The translations under genes were made by a program, and so were the position numbers. Below the pieces are notes generated by a model. That model saw only the letters and a list, made by a program, of their open reading frames with translations, was not told the DNA's origin and ran no database searches. Below are positions 32,552-41,025 of a stretch of 45,917 bases of DNA, one piece after another; the first letter of the stretch is position 1; each line of letters opens with the position of its first letter. Source of the DNA: JBOGUF01 sp050696075 (GTDB lineage: Bacteria; Chloroflexota; Chloroflexia; Thermomicrobiales; UBA6265); NCBI GenBank assembly GCA_050696075.1, contig JBOGUF010000104.1, positions 1 through 45,917 on the forward strand. Direction: 5' to 3'.

Positions 32552-33190
32552 ATGCCGTTCGAGGTGTACGACTACCGGACCGACGTGCGGAACGTGGTGA
32601 TTACGCCGGAGATTCGGTCACGGTTTCTGCGGATGGAGCCGGGCGACGTCGCCAACCGGCACTCGCACGACCTGGGGCACGAGGTCTTTCTGGTGCTCGA
32701 CGGCTACTGCGAGTTCGAGATCGAGGGAGAGCGGGCGGTGCTGGGGCCGGGCCAGATGTGCTTTGCCCGCGCCGATCAGCTCCATCAGGTGCGGACGGTC
32801 GGCGACGCGCCGATGACGATGTACCTCTCGGTGACGCCGCACGTCGAGCCGACGCACACCCAATGGGACGAGCAGGGCCACAAACTGCCGCCGCGCTACG
32901 GTCTGGCGACGGCGAACGAGCGGGCGGCTCAGCCGGCGTCCACCGCATCGGTCGCGGATCTCGCCGCCCGCCACGTCGCGGCGGCGAAGGCGGTTGCCGA
33001 ATTGGCGGCGGCAAATGCTGATGCCCAAGCGGCGAGCGCGGCGGATCTGGAACGCGCCGTCGCGGCCGGCGATCAGGCGGCGGCCAGGGCCGCGGTCGAC
33101 GCCATGTGGTCGCATCTGTATGAGACGATCCGCGGCGTCCACGCGCTGGAAGCGGTCTGGAACGAGCTGGCGGTCTACGGCGAGGCATGA
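32552..33190 (+). CDS. Cupin-domain protein with helical C-terminal extension
   Basis: A 212-residue protein. The cupin barrel (about 25-110) has motif 1 NRHSHDLGHEVFLVLDGYCE, with metal-type His/His/Glu, and motif 2 PGQMCFARADQLHQVRTVG with the last His. After a linker, residues about 135-210 form Ala-rich helices (ARHVAAAKAVAELAAANADA, then MWSHLYETIRGVHALE), an unusual addition that may make a coiled coil or dimer. ATG32552 has AAGGAGG upstream. Substrate unknown. The following gene group is convergent. Confidence 0.8.
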   Translation: MPFEVYDYRTDVRNVVITPEIRSRFLRMEPGDVANRHSHDLGHEVFLVLDGYCEFEIEGERAVLGPGQMCFARADQLHQVRTVGDAPMTMYLSVTPHVEPTHTQWDEQGHKLPPRYGLATANERAAQPASTASVADLAARHVAAAKAVAELAAANADAQAASAADLERAVAAGDQAAARAAVDAMWSHLYETIRGVHALEAVWNELAVYGEA

Positions 33191-33275
33191 CCGCTGTTGC
33201 CAGCCGAAGGGCGCCCATGCGATCGCGCGTTGGGCTCATCCAACACCTGCTCGATCACGCCGCGGCGCGATGTTC

Positions 33276-34366
33276 CTACTCGTAGAGCGTGCGCAGCTTC
33301 GGGTAGAGCGCGGGGTTGGAGAGGAGGTCGGTGCTGTCGGCGAGTTGGTCGACCGCGCCGTAGCGGCCGGGGATGGTTCGAACGGCGGAGTCGGTGATGG
33401 TGGCCAGGATCGCCGCGGCGAAGCGTTCGGCGAAGAGGACCTGGAACGGCCGGCCGAAAAAGGGCGCACCGTCGGGTCGAGAGGCGGGGTGATGGCGAGG
33501 GCGTTGTGCATTTCGGCGACGTGCTCGTAGGCGGGCGAGAGGTGGCGCTCGCGCTCCTGCCACGATGTGGCGCGCAGCGCGTTCGTCAGTAAAGGCGTCA
33601 GGGTGGGGGCGCACAGGAGGCGGGCGAAGGCGGCGCCGAACCACTTCGGGTACGGGGCGTAGCGGCGCTCCATCAGGAAGCAGAGGCGCATGACGTCGCG
33701 CACCTGCGACGCCGCGATGAGGCCCGAGCCGAGGTCGTCGCCCACCTCGCCGGTGCGGCCGACGAAGGGTTCCAACTGGCCGAGCCGCTGCCACTGCGCC
33801 GCCAGCCGGTAGCGCCAAACGTCTTGGGGGTAGTAGGCGTAGCGGGCGCGCAGCGGTGCGAGCGTGCCGAGGCCGTCGTGGAAGACGGCGCCGGCGGTGA
33901 GTTCCAGCAGCTTCTGTTCGGGGAGGGTGAGCGAGTCGGCGACGGTCGGCGCCGCGTCGGCGTCGAGACCGACGTGGTCCCGCCAGAACGCTTCGACGGT
34001 CGTGACGGTGACGCCGTGGTTGATCGGACCGGGTTCGACGTCGGCAAGGACTGCCGTGCCTGGCTCCGCCGGGGATTCGTCGAAGTAGGTGGAGTAGCCG
34101 AGGAACCGGCGGGACAGTTGCCGGGCGAGGGTGTCGAAGATGGGCGCCCGATAGTGCTCAACATCGTCGGCGGTGAGGAAGAGGAGAATGCGCGGACCCC
34201 AGCCGTGGTCGGTGGAGCGCTCGGTGTCATACCCGAGGACCTCGGAGCCGGAGCCGATCAGCGCCGCCGAGTGGCGCAGGTCCGGGAACTCCGCGTCGAG
34301 GATGGGCCGGATCGCCTCGTGGTAGAAGCGCCGGCTCAGCTCGAGTCCGCCGATGAAGTCAGGCAA
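33276..34366 (-). pseudogene. DUF4037 (nucleotidyltransferase-like) gene with a homopolymer frameshift
   Basis: The N-terminal 300 residues read as DUF4037: SAALIGSGSEVLGYDTERST and DHGWGPRILLFLTADD, the nucleotidyltransferase-like G-S...D pattern, then RYAYYPQDVWRYRLAAQWQR and MRLCFLMERRYAPYPKWFG. At a CCC-TTTTT-CGG run near 33,460 the frame turns to Ser/Arg/Pro nonsense. The other frame then continues FFGRPFQVLFAERFAAAIL to YPKLRTLYE and a TAG at 33276. One more T would join them into about 360 residues. Its start overlaps the preceding gene by 8 nt, so it is the third gene of the HEPN cluster. Confidence 0.7.
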
Positions 34367-34742
34367 GCGGTTCCTCTGTACTCGGAATGCCGAGGGCGCT
34401 CAACAACTCCGGGATGCGATTGATCGCGCGATCCGAAGATCTCTTTCTCTCACGGAGCTGGGCCATCACGCGTTCGACTGGCTGTTCCAAGACGACATAG
34501 ATTGGTAGACCTTCGTCTACCTGGAGATCGGTCAAGCGACTAACGAAGGCATCCGTGACGTCGGCGAGATCATCAACATCGACGATCGCCGTGAGCCGGA
34601 TGCCGTCGGGATCCTCGCCATGCGTAATCGTGAAGACCGTGCCAGGAAACCGATCACTAATACGATCGCGCATTTCCGCGAGCGCATCCTGCATGCGAGA
34701 GTCGTGCTCTTCTATCGTCTGGACTGCAACGCGTGTGCTCAT
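34359..34742 (-). CDS. Unrecognised partner protein of the HEPN gene
   Basis: A 127-residue protein overlapping the HEPN gene by 4 nt (ATGA) and the DUF4037 gene by 8 nt. Features: an N-terminal helix (VAVQTIEEHDSRMQDALAEM), then FTITHGEDPDGIRLTAIVDV and DDLADVTDAFVSRLTDLQVD, giving a strand-rich alpha/beta core with many acidic residues, followed by EGLPIYVVLEQPVERVMAQL. The tail RERKRSSDRAINRIPELLSA is basic. I cannot name the family. By position it takes the place of an MNT-type antitoxin in HEPN/MNT pairs, but the G-S-x-A-x-G nucleotidyltransferase motif is not visible. Confidence 0.6.
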   Translation of the reverse strand: MSTRVAVQTIEEHDSRMQDALAEMRDRISDRFPGTVFTITHGEDPDGIRLTAIVDVDDLADVTDAFVSRLTDLQVDEGLPIYVVLEQPVERVMAQLRERKRSSDRAINRIPELLSALGIPSTEEPLA

Positions 34743-35137
34743 GTGATGTCTCCCAGATTGGCGATGGCCTCAAGCATAGCACCGGCCTTGTTAAGAACCC
34801 GTGAGGCTTGGCGTTGGCTGACCCTCGTTCGTGTGTAGTCTGCCTGCTCACGAAGGCCGTACGCCTCAGTGAGTGTGTCGCGTAACGCGGAAGGATACAG
34901 CTTACGTCGGTTGATCAATCGACCGGCGAACTGGCATTGGACGAACTCGTGGCTCCATTGAGCCTTACCCTCGGTTGGGTGAATGCCGGCCAAATCGAGC
35001 GCAGCGACCGCCGCCTGGAAACAGGCGTAGTAGCAGCGGTTGGCGCAATTGTTGTAGCGGCCGTTGGAGAACTCACTTGCCGCACCATCCAAGCTCTCCT
35101 GTGCTTTACTCAGAAACGCTTCGCTGAGTTCTGACAT
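34739..35137 (-). CDS. HEPN-domain protein
   Basis: A 132-residue all-helical protein with HEPN features: FLSKAQESLDGAASEFSNGR, YNNCANRCYYACFQAAVAAL (the R-x-x-YYA-x-F helix), then a conserved-looking HEFVQCQFAGRLINRR and a final DYTRTRVSQRQASRVLNKAG. HEPN proteins are often RNases or AMPylation targets in toxin-antitoxin and defence systems. A full R-x4-6-H catalytic motif is not obvious here, so nuclease activity is uncertain. It is the first gene of a tightly overlapping three-gene operon. A+T content is higher than that of the neighbouring genes. Confidence 0.75.
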   Translation of the reverse strand: MSELSEAFLSKAQESLDGAASEFSNGRYNNCANRCYYACFQAAVAALDLAGIHPTEGKAQWSHEFVQCQFAGRLINRRKLYPSALRDTLTEAYGLREQADYTRTRVSQRQASRVLNKAGAMLEAIANLGDIT

Positions 35138-35238
35138 AGAGCGACGGTAACCTCCCTCGATTACGATATCGGTCTCACGCGAATATCAAGGAACGGATTC
35201 TCGCATTTGGAGCGCCTTCACGAGAGGGAGACCGGCTG

Positions 35239-36339
35239 ATGGCTGATGGGATGGTCGCGCGGGAACTCCGAGAGCCGTTGAACGTCCACGAGTACGAGGC
35301 GGCGGCGCGGGAGGTGCTGACGCCGATGGCGTTCGACTTCCTGACCGGCGGCGCGGGCGACGAGGTGACGCTACGGGAGAACCGGGCCGCCTTCGACCGC
35401 TGGCGGTTGCTGCCGCGCGTCATGACCGGGGTGGGGCGGGCCGATCCGGCGACGACCGTGCTGGGGCAGGCGGTGAGCATGCCGGTGCTGGTGGCGCCGA
35501 CCGGGTTGCATCGCCTCTTTTGCCCCGATGGGGAGCTCGCCAGCGCGCGGGCGGCGAAGCGGGCCGGGACGATCTTCACCCTGAGCATGGCCTCGTGCGT
35601 CCCCATTGAGGAGGTCGCGCCGGAGGCCGGCCCGTGGTGGATGCAGATCTACCTCTACCGGGACCGGAAGGTGGACCGCGACCTGATTGGCCGGGCGGAG
35701 GCCAATGGCGCGGCGGCGGTGGTGCTGACGGTCGATACCCCGGTGCACGGCCGGCGGGAGAAGCAAGAGCGGCACCACTTCGACCTGCCAGAGGGGGTGG
35801 TGTTCGGCAACCTGCTCTCCGCCGGCTTGATCGCCTATGGCGACCACATCCGGTCGCTGGAAGACACCCTCGGTTGGCGGGACCTCGACTGGCTGGCGTC
35901 GGTCAGCTCATTGCCGGTGATCGTCAAGGGCGTGCTGCACCCGGACGATGCGCGGCTGGCGGTGGAGCACGGCGCGCGGGCGGTGCTCGTTTCGAACCAC
36001 GGCGGCCGGCAGCTCGACGACGCGGTCGCCGCGCTCGACGCGCTCCCCGCGGTTGCCGCCGCGGTGGATGGACGAGCCGAGGTGTTGCTCGACGGCGGCG
36101 TGCGCCGTGGCGCCGACGTGCTGAAGGCGTTGGCTCTCGGCGCGCGGGCGGTGCTGATCGGTCGGCCGTTCCTCTATGGCCTGGCGGTCGCCGGCGAGGA
36201 AGGGGCCTGCCGGGTGCTGGAACTGCTGCGGGATGAGGTCGCGCGGGCGTTGACGCTGTGCGGGTACGCTTCCCCGAACGACATTGGGCGGGCGTTGGTG
36301 ATCCCGGCCGGGCGCGGCGACGCTGGAGGAGGTTGTTGA
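35239..36339 (+). CDS. FMN-dependent alpha-hydroxy-acid oxidase/dehydrogenase
   Basis: A 366-residue TIM-barrel flavoenzyme of the lactate/glycolate/mandelate oxidase family. It shows AREVLTPMAFDFLTGGAGDE (about 21), VSMPVLVAPTGLHRLFCPDG, FTLSMASCVPIEEVA, WWMQIYLYRDRK (about 133), VVLTVDTPVHGRREKQ, LPVIVKGVLHPDDA (about 224), and the active-site VSNHGGRQLDD (about 250) with the catalytic His. The terminal DGGVRRGADVLKALALGARA binds the FMN phosphate. Its stop overlaps the next start (TGATG), so it is coupled to an acyl-CoA dehydrogenase; the pair may degrade a hydroxy acid. Confidence 0.9.
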   Translation: MADGMVARELREPLNVHEYEAAAREVLTPMAFDFLTGGAGDEVTLRENRAAFDRWRLLPRVMTGVGRADPATTVLGQAVSMPVLVAPTGLHRLFCPDGELASARAAKRAGTIFTLSMASCVPIEEVAPEAGPWWMQIYLYRDRKVDRDLIGRAEANGAAAVVLTVDTPVHGRREKQERHHFDLPEGVVFGNLLSAGLIAYGDHIRSLEDTLGWRDLDWLASVSSLPVIVKGVLHPDDARLAVEHGARAVLVSNHGGRQLDDAVAALDALPAVAAAVDGRAEVLLDGGVRRGADVLKALALGARAVLIGRPFLYGLAVAGEEGACRVLELLRDEVARALTLCGYASPNDIGRALVIPAGRGDAGGGC

Positions 36340-37505
36340 TGACCACCGAGCGGCCAGCCGTCGACTACTACCTCGCCGAATCGCTGCTGACCGATGAGGA
36401 GCGGGCGGTGCGGGATCGCGTCCGCGCCTTTGCCGAGGCGCACCTGCGGCCGGTGGCGCGAGAGGCGTGGGAGCGCGGCGAGTTTCCGCGACAGCTTGTG
36501 CCGGAGTTGGCGACGATCGGCATCGCGGCCGGGCTGGTCAAAGGCTATGGCTGCCCCACGATGGGCCACGTCGCCTTCGGGCTGGCAATGCAGGAGTTGG
36601 CGCGGGTCGATTCCTCCTTTGCCACCTTCTTTGTGGTCCACGGGGGATTGGCGCCGAACGCGATCGCCGCGTGCGGATCGGAGGAGCAGAAGGCGCGCTG
36701 GCTGCCGCGTCTCGCCCGGTGTGAGGTCATCGGCGCATTTGCCCTGACCGAGCCGGCCCATGGCAGCGACGCCTCGCACCTGGAGACGCGGGCGGTGCGC
36801 GACGGCGCCGACTACATCCTCGACGGGGCCAAGCGCTGGATCGGCAACGCCACCATCTGCGACGTGGCGGTGGTGTGGGCGCGGGTGGAGGATGGCGTCG
36901 CCGGTTTCCTGGTCGAGCCGACGATGCCGGGCTTCGTGGCGACGGCGATCCCCGGCAAGCTCTCGCAGCGGAGTGTGCCGCAGGCCGATATCCGGCTCGA
37001 TGGCTGCCGGGTGCCGGCGGCGAACCGGATGCCGGTGGGCGGTTTCCGCTCGGTCGCCGGGATTCTGACGGAGTCGCGCGCCAACGTCGCCTGGCACGCG
37101 TTGGGCGAGGCGATTGCCTGCTACGAGATCGCGCGCGACTACACGTTGCAACGGGAGCAATTCGGCAAGCCGATCGCCGCCTTCCAGATCACGCAGGAAA
37201 AGCTGGTGCGGATGCTGGGCGAGATCACGAAGACGCAACTTCTTCTCATGCAACTCGGTCGCCTGCTCGACCGGGGCGAGGCGACCCCCGGCATGACCGC
37301 GCTGGCCAAGCTGAGCGCCACGGCGACGGCGCGGCAGGTCGCGGCGACCGCCCGCGAGATCCTCGGCGGCAACGGCATCCTCCAGGACCACGAAGTGATG
37401 CGCCACCTCTGCGACCTCGAAGGGGTCTACACCTACGAAGGGACCTACGACGTCAACACGCTGGTTGTAGGACGGGAGATTACGGGGCTGGCGGCGTTTG
37501 CGTAG
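36339..37505 (+). CDS. Acyl-CoA dehydrogenase (glutaryl-CoA-dehydrogenase-like)
   Basis: A 388-residue FAD enzyme that oxidises acyl-CoA at the alpha-beta bond. Landmarks are FALTEPAHGSDASHLETRAV (about 135), AKRWIGNATICDVAVVWARV (about 165), REQFGKPIAAFQITQEKLVR (about 270), REILGGNGILQDHEVMRH (about 345) and the catalytic Glu in VYTYEGTYDVNTLVVGREIT (about 365). The YEGT-D-N context is like glutaryl-CoA dehydrogenase. The start ATG36339 shares a base with the preceding stop codon. No electron-transfer flavoprotein gene is nearby. Confidence 0.9.
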   Translation: MTTERPAVDYYLAESLLTDEERAVRDRVRAFAEAHLRPVAREAWERGEFPRQLVPELATIGIAAGLVKGYGCPTMGHVAFGLAMQELARVDSSFATFFVVHGGLAPNAIAACGSEEQKARWLPRLARCEVIGAFALTEPAHGSDASHLETRAVRDGADYILDGAKRWIGNATICDVAVVWARVEDGVAGFLVEPTMPGFVATAIPGKLSQRSVPQADIRLDGCRVPAANRMPVGGFRSVAGILTESRANVAWHALGEAIACYEIARDYTLQREQFGKPIAAFQITQEKLVRMLGEITKTQLLLMQLGRLLDRGEATPGMTALAKLSATATARQVAATAREILGGNGILQDHEVMRHLCDLEGVYTYEGTYDVNTLVVGREITGLAAFA

Positions 37506-37557
37506 GTGTGTACGCGAAAGGAAGAGGTAGACGATACTAGGGCGACAAGCGAGGGGT

Positions 37558-37812
37558 ATGACCATGCTTACACGCGAACGAGTCCATCAACTGATCGAAG
37601 AGTTGCCGGAGAGCGAATTGCCGGCCGTCGAGCGGTTTATCGAGCAGCGTCGCGCGACCACCGATCCCTTTCTCCGCGCCCTGGCGAACGCCCCCGAGGA
37701 CGATGAGCCGCTATCGCCCGAAGACGAAGCCGCGATCAAGGAAGGGCTTGATGCCATTGCACGCGAAGAGGTGATTTCACAGGACGAATTGCGCCGGGCA
37801 CTCGGCCTGTGA
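37558..37812 (+). CDS. RelB-type antitoxin-like protein
   Basis: An 84-residue acidic protein: ERVHQLIEELPESELPAVER helix, a flexible middle (RATTDPFLRALANAPEDDEP), and a toxin-binding-like C-terminal helix with EEVISQDELRRALGL. Its position directly before, and overlapping by 4 nt (GTGA), a RelE/ParE-like toxin gene supports the antitoxin role. An ATG two codons later (37564) has a better distance to GAGGGG and may be the real start. Such antitoxins usually repress their own promoter together with the toxin. Confidence 0.75.
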   Translation: MTMLTRERVHQLIEELPESELPAVERFIEQRRATTDPFLRALANAPEDDEPLSPEDEAAIKEGLDAIAREEVISQDELRRALGL

Positions 37813-38069
37813 AGTGGGAGATTGTTTGGTCGCGCCCAGCCGAACATGATCTACGCCGGCTTGACCAGGACGTCGCCCGGCGTATCTTCACAGCGATCGA
37901 CCAGCTTGCCGAGACAGGGCACGGCGATATCCGACCACTTCATGGCAAGGAGCGTCAGTGGCGACTACGCGTCGGCGACCGGCGCGTGATTTTTGTGTAT
38001 GACGCGAGCGCTTCCGTGATCCGCATTGTACGTGTGCTCCCCCGCGATCGCGCTTATCGTGACACGTAA
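37809..38069 (+). CDS. RelE/ParE-family toxin
   Basis: An 86-residue basic protein: KWEIVWSRPAEHDLRRLDQD, VARRIFTAIDQLAETGHGDI, RPLHGKERQWRLRVGDRRVI and FVYDASASVIRIVRVLPRD. This is the standard RelE-like order of strands with the conserved L-x-G, W-R-L-R-h-G-D-x-R-h and the closing h-h-x-h-x-x-R-D/G. RelE members cut mRNA on the ribosome; ParE members poison gyrase. Which applies is not readable. The GTG start overlaps the antitoxin stop. Confidence 0.85.
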   Translation: MKWEIVWSRPAEHDLRRLDQDVARRIFTAIDQLAETGHGDIRPLHGKERQWRLRVGDRRVIFVYDASASVIRIVRVLPRDRAYRDT

Positions 38070-38106
38070 TCATTGCGTTGATGATGGCGCGAGGTGGGCG
38101 CGAAGT

Positions 38107-38694
38107 GTGAAGACCTTAAGCATCGACGAGATCGTGAGCGATGAGGCGTATCGGGATTGCGATTTCGCCGGTCTGGCGATGGCGCACATGGAGCTTGAAA
38201 ACTGCACATTCGACGGATGTACATTTGAGAGGACGGATTTGACCGGGAAGAGATTCAACGCGTCCACGCTGCGGTCGTGCAACCTGAGCGGCGCGAAGAT
38301 CGCCGGGTGCAACTTCTTCTCGGCCGAGTTTGAGCAGTGCAAGTTGATGGGCTTGGACTTTCGAGAAGGGCTCAATCTGACCGCGGCGACGTTTCGGGAG
38401 TGCCATCTCGATTACGCCACATTCCGGGGCGTCTCGCTGGCGAAGCTGCGCTTCGAGCGGTGCTCTTTTGTCGAGGCGGACCTCTCGCTGACGAACCTGG
38501 CGGGCGCCTCGTTCGTCAACTGCAACCTATCTCATGCCGACATCGACGAGGCGGCGTTCTTCCAGACCGATCTGCGCGGCGCCGACCTGACCGGCTGGAA
38601 CCTCAAGCGGCACGACCTGAATGGGATCGTCATCACGCCGGACCAGTGCGAATACCTTGCCACCGAGCTCGGCATCCAGGTCTTAGACAGCTAG
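38107..38694 (+). CDS. Pentapeptide-repeat protein (Qnr-like end)
   Basis: A 195-residue right-handed quadrilateral beta-helix protein. Repeats of the A(D/N/S)LXX/CXF type run from about residue 15 to 165: CDFAGLAMAHMELENCTFDG, CNLSGAKIAGCNFFSAEFEQ, CHLDYATFRGVSLAKLRFER, then ANLAGASF-like units to TDLRGADLTGWNL. The C-terminal PDQCEYLATELGIQVL resembles the end of Qnr/MfpA-type proteins, which mimic DNA and protect gyrase. That role is only a possibility here. GTG38107 is chosen (GAGGTGGG upstream). It follows the RelBE-like pair by 37 bp on the same strand. Confidence 0.8.
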   Translation: MKTLSIDEIVSDEAYRDCDFAGLAMAHMELENCTFDGCTFERTDLTGKRFNASTLRSCNLSGAKIAGCNFFSAEFEQCKLMGLDFREGLNLTAATFRECHLDYATFRGVSLAKLRFERCSFVEADLSLTNLAGASFVNCNLSHADIDEAAFFQTDLRGADLTGWNLKRHDLNGIVITPDQCEYLATELGIQVLDS

Positions 38695-38756
38695 GATCCG
38701 TGCCCATTGCTTCGTCATTCCGCATCGCGGTGGGGATCCACACCTCCTCCCGAACC

Positions 38757-39278
38757 CTATCGGGGTTGACCGGCCAGCCAGGCGCGGATCTCCGGCTCGT
38801 GTTCCTCGTAGAGGTGGTCGAAGGACCCGTCGAGGACCGCCCCGAGCGGCGCGCCGCCCAGCCACAGGAAGCGGCCGGGCGTCACCAACTCGTCCTCGGG
38901 AACCACCTCGACCGCCGCCCGCATCCGCCGGAACTGCTCGCGCGACTCAGCGAGGATTGCGGCCGCCGGCCGGTCGCGGTTGCGCTCGTAGATCCAGCGG
39001 TTGATCGCCTCGACCCCCTCGTCGGTCTCTTCGCTCAGGTCGTCCGGCCAGGGCGTGGGCGGTGGCGCCTGGACGCGGGCGGCTGCCTCCAGCCGGTCGA
39101 CCGTCAGCTCGCGCCAACCGTTGAGGTGGCCGGCGACGTCCTTGAAGGTCCAGTTCCCAGCCGCGCCCGGCCGATCCATGCCCGCGTCGCCAACATGAGA
39201 GACGATCTCCTCCCAGGTCTCCCGCGCGTGCTCGATCCGCTCGAGCCAGCCCGCCTTGTCCGTCGTTGCCGCGCTCAT
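38757..39278 (-). CDS. ClbS/DfsB-like (DinB-fold) four-helix protein
   Basis: A 173-residue helical protein: KAGWLERIEHARETWEEIVS, GAAGNWTFKDVAGHLNGWRE, INRWIYERNRDRPAAAILAE, REQFRRMRAAVEVVPEDELV and DGSFDHLYEEHEPEIRAWLA. This matches the ClbS/DfsB branch of the DinB superfamily, with the W-T-x-K-D-h-x-x-H-h block. ClbS protects cells from the genotoxin colibactin; most homologues are uncharacterised. ATG39278 has GGAGG upstream, and translation further upstream has no family similarity. The interval 38,695-38,756 contains only a partial GTCATTCCG-type repeat. Confidence 0.75.
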   Translation of the reverse strand: MSAATTDKAGWLERIEHARETWEEIVSHVGDAGMDRPGAAGNWTFKDVAGHLNGWRELTVDRLEAAARVQAPPPTPWPDDLSEETDEGVEAINRWIYERNRDRPAAAILAESREQFRRMRAAVEVVPEDELVTPGRFLWLGGAPLGAVLDGSFDHLYEEHEPEIRAWLAGQPR

Positions 39279-39508
39279 CGCTCCTCCTTCGGCGCGGGCG
39301 CCTTCTTCCGCCGCGCTGCTTACCAGCGAAGTCGAAGATGACGGTAAGAAGGAGTGCAAGTTTGGTGCCATCTTACCGGCGGCTCCGCAACCGCCCGATT
39401 GTCGATTGCGGGCACATCCAATCGACTACAGGGCTGAGCGTACCCGGTGTGGTGCCGGGAACCGAGCGCTCTATTGGCCATTCGGTAGACGAACGTGAGG
39501 AGTACGCC

Positions 39509-39985
39509 ATGACGCGGAAGATCACCCCTTACTTGTGGTTCGACGACAACGCCGAAGCGGCGATGAACTACTACGTCTCGGTCTTCAAGGACGCCGAGGT
39601 GCTGAACGTCAGTCGCTATGGCGATGGGGGGCCGGGGCCGGCCGGGTCGGTGATGACCGCCACCTTCCGGCTCAATGGTCAGGAGTTCATCGCGCTCAAC
39701 GGTGGCCCGCAATTCACGTTCACGGAGGCGGTTTCGTTCCTGATCGAGTGCGAGACCCAGGAGGACGTGGATTATTACTGGGACAAGCTCTCGGCAGGCG
39801 GCGAACCGGGTCCGTGCGGCTGGCTGAAAGACCAGTTCGGTCTGTCGTGGCAGGTCATTCCGACGACCTTGTTCGAGCTGCTGCAGGACGAGGATCCGGT
39901 GAAGGCCAACCGCGTCATGCAGGCGATGCTCCAGATGACCAAGATCGACGTCGCGAAACTCAAGCAAGCCTACGAGCAGGAGTAG
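39509..39985 (+). CDS. PhnB-like VOC-family protein
   Basis: A 158-residue glyoxalase-fold protein of the PhnB/'3-demethylubiquinone-9 methyltransferase-like' type: ITPYLWFDDNAEAAMNYYVS, FKDAEVLNVSRYGDGG, SVMTATFRLNGQEFIALNGG, FTFTEAVSFLIECETQEDVD, YYWDKLSAGGEPGPCGWLKD and QFGLSWQVIPTTL. These are near-signature sequences for the family, whose function is unknown; the old methyltransferase name is unlikely. The start ATG39509 has GAGGAG upstream. Confidence 0.9.
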   Translation: MTRKITPYLWFDDNAEAAMNYYVSVFKDAEVLNVSRYGDGGPGPAGSVMTATFRLNGQEFIALNGGPQFTFTEAVSFLIECETQEDVDYYWDKLSAGGEPGPCGWLKDQFGLSWQVIPTTLFELLQDEDPVKANRVMQAMLQMTKIDVAKLKQAYEQE

Positions 39986-40079
39986 CTCGCGGTTGACGTC
40001 CATCGTGACGGAGTACCATAGAAGCATGCCAAGGCGTTGAGGTTCGATGTGGCTGGTCTCGCCGGACCTCGCCGCGGCG

Positions 40080-40430
40080 GAGCGCGCGCACCGCGGCACT
40101 CCTCGAGCGGACCACCCACCTGAAGGAACTCGCCGCGCTGCTGGCGCGGGCGGCGGACGGGGAAGGCCGCGTCCTCTTCCTCACCGGAGAGGCGGGGGGC
40201 GGCAAATCCTCCCTCGTCCGCCGTTTCTGTGAGGTGGCGCGGGGCAGGGCGCGAGTGCTCATGGGCGCCCGCGACGCGCTCTCGGCCCCGCGTCCGCTGG
40301 GATCGCTGCTCGACATCGCGGACGCCGTCGGGGGGCGAGCTGGAGCGGCTGCTTTACGGCGACGCGGTGCTGATCGCGGTCTTCCGCGCCGTGCTGGGCG
40401 AACTGACGGGCGCGGCCAGCCTTTCGACCT
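40080..40430 (+). pseudogene. Remnant of a LuxR/AAA-type ATPase regulator (N-terminal part)
   Basis: One frame reads AALLERTTHLKELAALLARA, then GRVLFLTGEAGGGKSSLVRR with an intact Walker A, and RPLGSLLDIADAVGG. A shift near 40,330 then gives ELERLLYGDAVLIAVFRAVL and GELTGA, after which similarity stops. This is the first 120 residues or so of the large LuxR-type AAA regulators. The start has no clear initiation codon, and the rest of the roughly 900-residue protein is missing. Confidence 0.7.
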
Positions 40431-40599
40431 CAATCCGCGTCTGCCCAATCCGTGGCTTGCAGCGCACCGAGTCACCGACGGCGTAAAATGCCAGGCAAGC
40501 GCCCGATGTCGATGCCAGCCGATGATCGGAACTGTCCACCAGGGACCACTAACGGACGGGGACCCTTCGTCAAGCGAGTCAGTGACTCATGCCTTCACG

Positions 40600-40968
40600 A
40601 TGATTTACCTGATCGACGCTCTAATGAGAGGCGAGGATATTGGGCACTACGGCCGCCTCACGATCGCGATGGCTGGGCGCCACTTCCTCGATAAGCAGGA
40701 GCGAGCCGATCTTCTACTCGAAGGCCAAGGAGCCGACGAGCGCGAGACTCACGCCCTCGTCCAGCAGGTGACCGAGCGCGACTACAGCCCGCCGAAGCGC
40801 GAGCGGCTCCTCGAGTAGCAGGCGCACCAGGACTTCCCGATCTGCCCAAGCGCGGGCGATCCTGCTGCCTGCAACCTCTACGGCGACCTCGACTTTCCCG
40901 AGCAGGTCTACGACCAGATCGAGGAATACCACGACCACCAGTTCCAAGCCGAGACCGACTCCCCATGA
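40600..40968 (+). pseudogene. Hypothetical gene interrupted by a TAG codon
   Basis: From ATG40600 the frame reads IYLIDALMRGEDIGHYGRLT, IAMAGRHFLDKQERADLLLE and YSPPKRERLLE, meets TAG at 40816-40818, and continues in frame QAHQDFPICPSAGDPAACNL, YGDLDFPEQVYDQIEEYHD to TGA at 40966. The continued coding pattern shows a 122-codon gene with one nonsense codon, probably from TGG (Trp). Family unknown to me. Confidence 0.6.
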
Positions 40969-41025
40969 CGATCGCCGCCGCGTTCGCCCGAGCCGATTGC
41001 GTTGGGTGAGCCACGTCAAGATAGC

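Noticed and set aside
36174..37565. A 463-codon minus-strand frame opposite the acyl-CoA dehydrogenase
   Set aside because: Low-complexity Arg/His/Gly composition and no motif; the plus-strand gene has all family landmarks.
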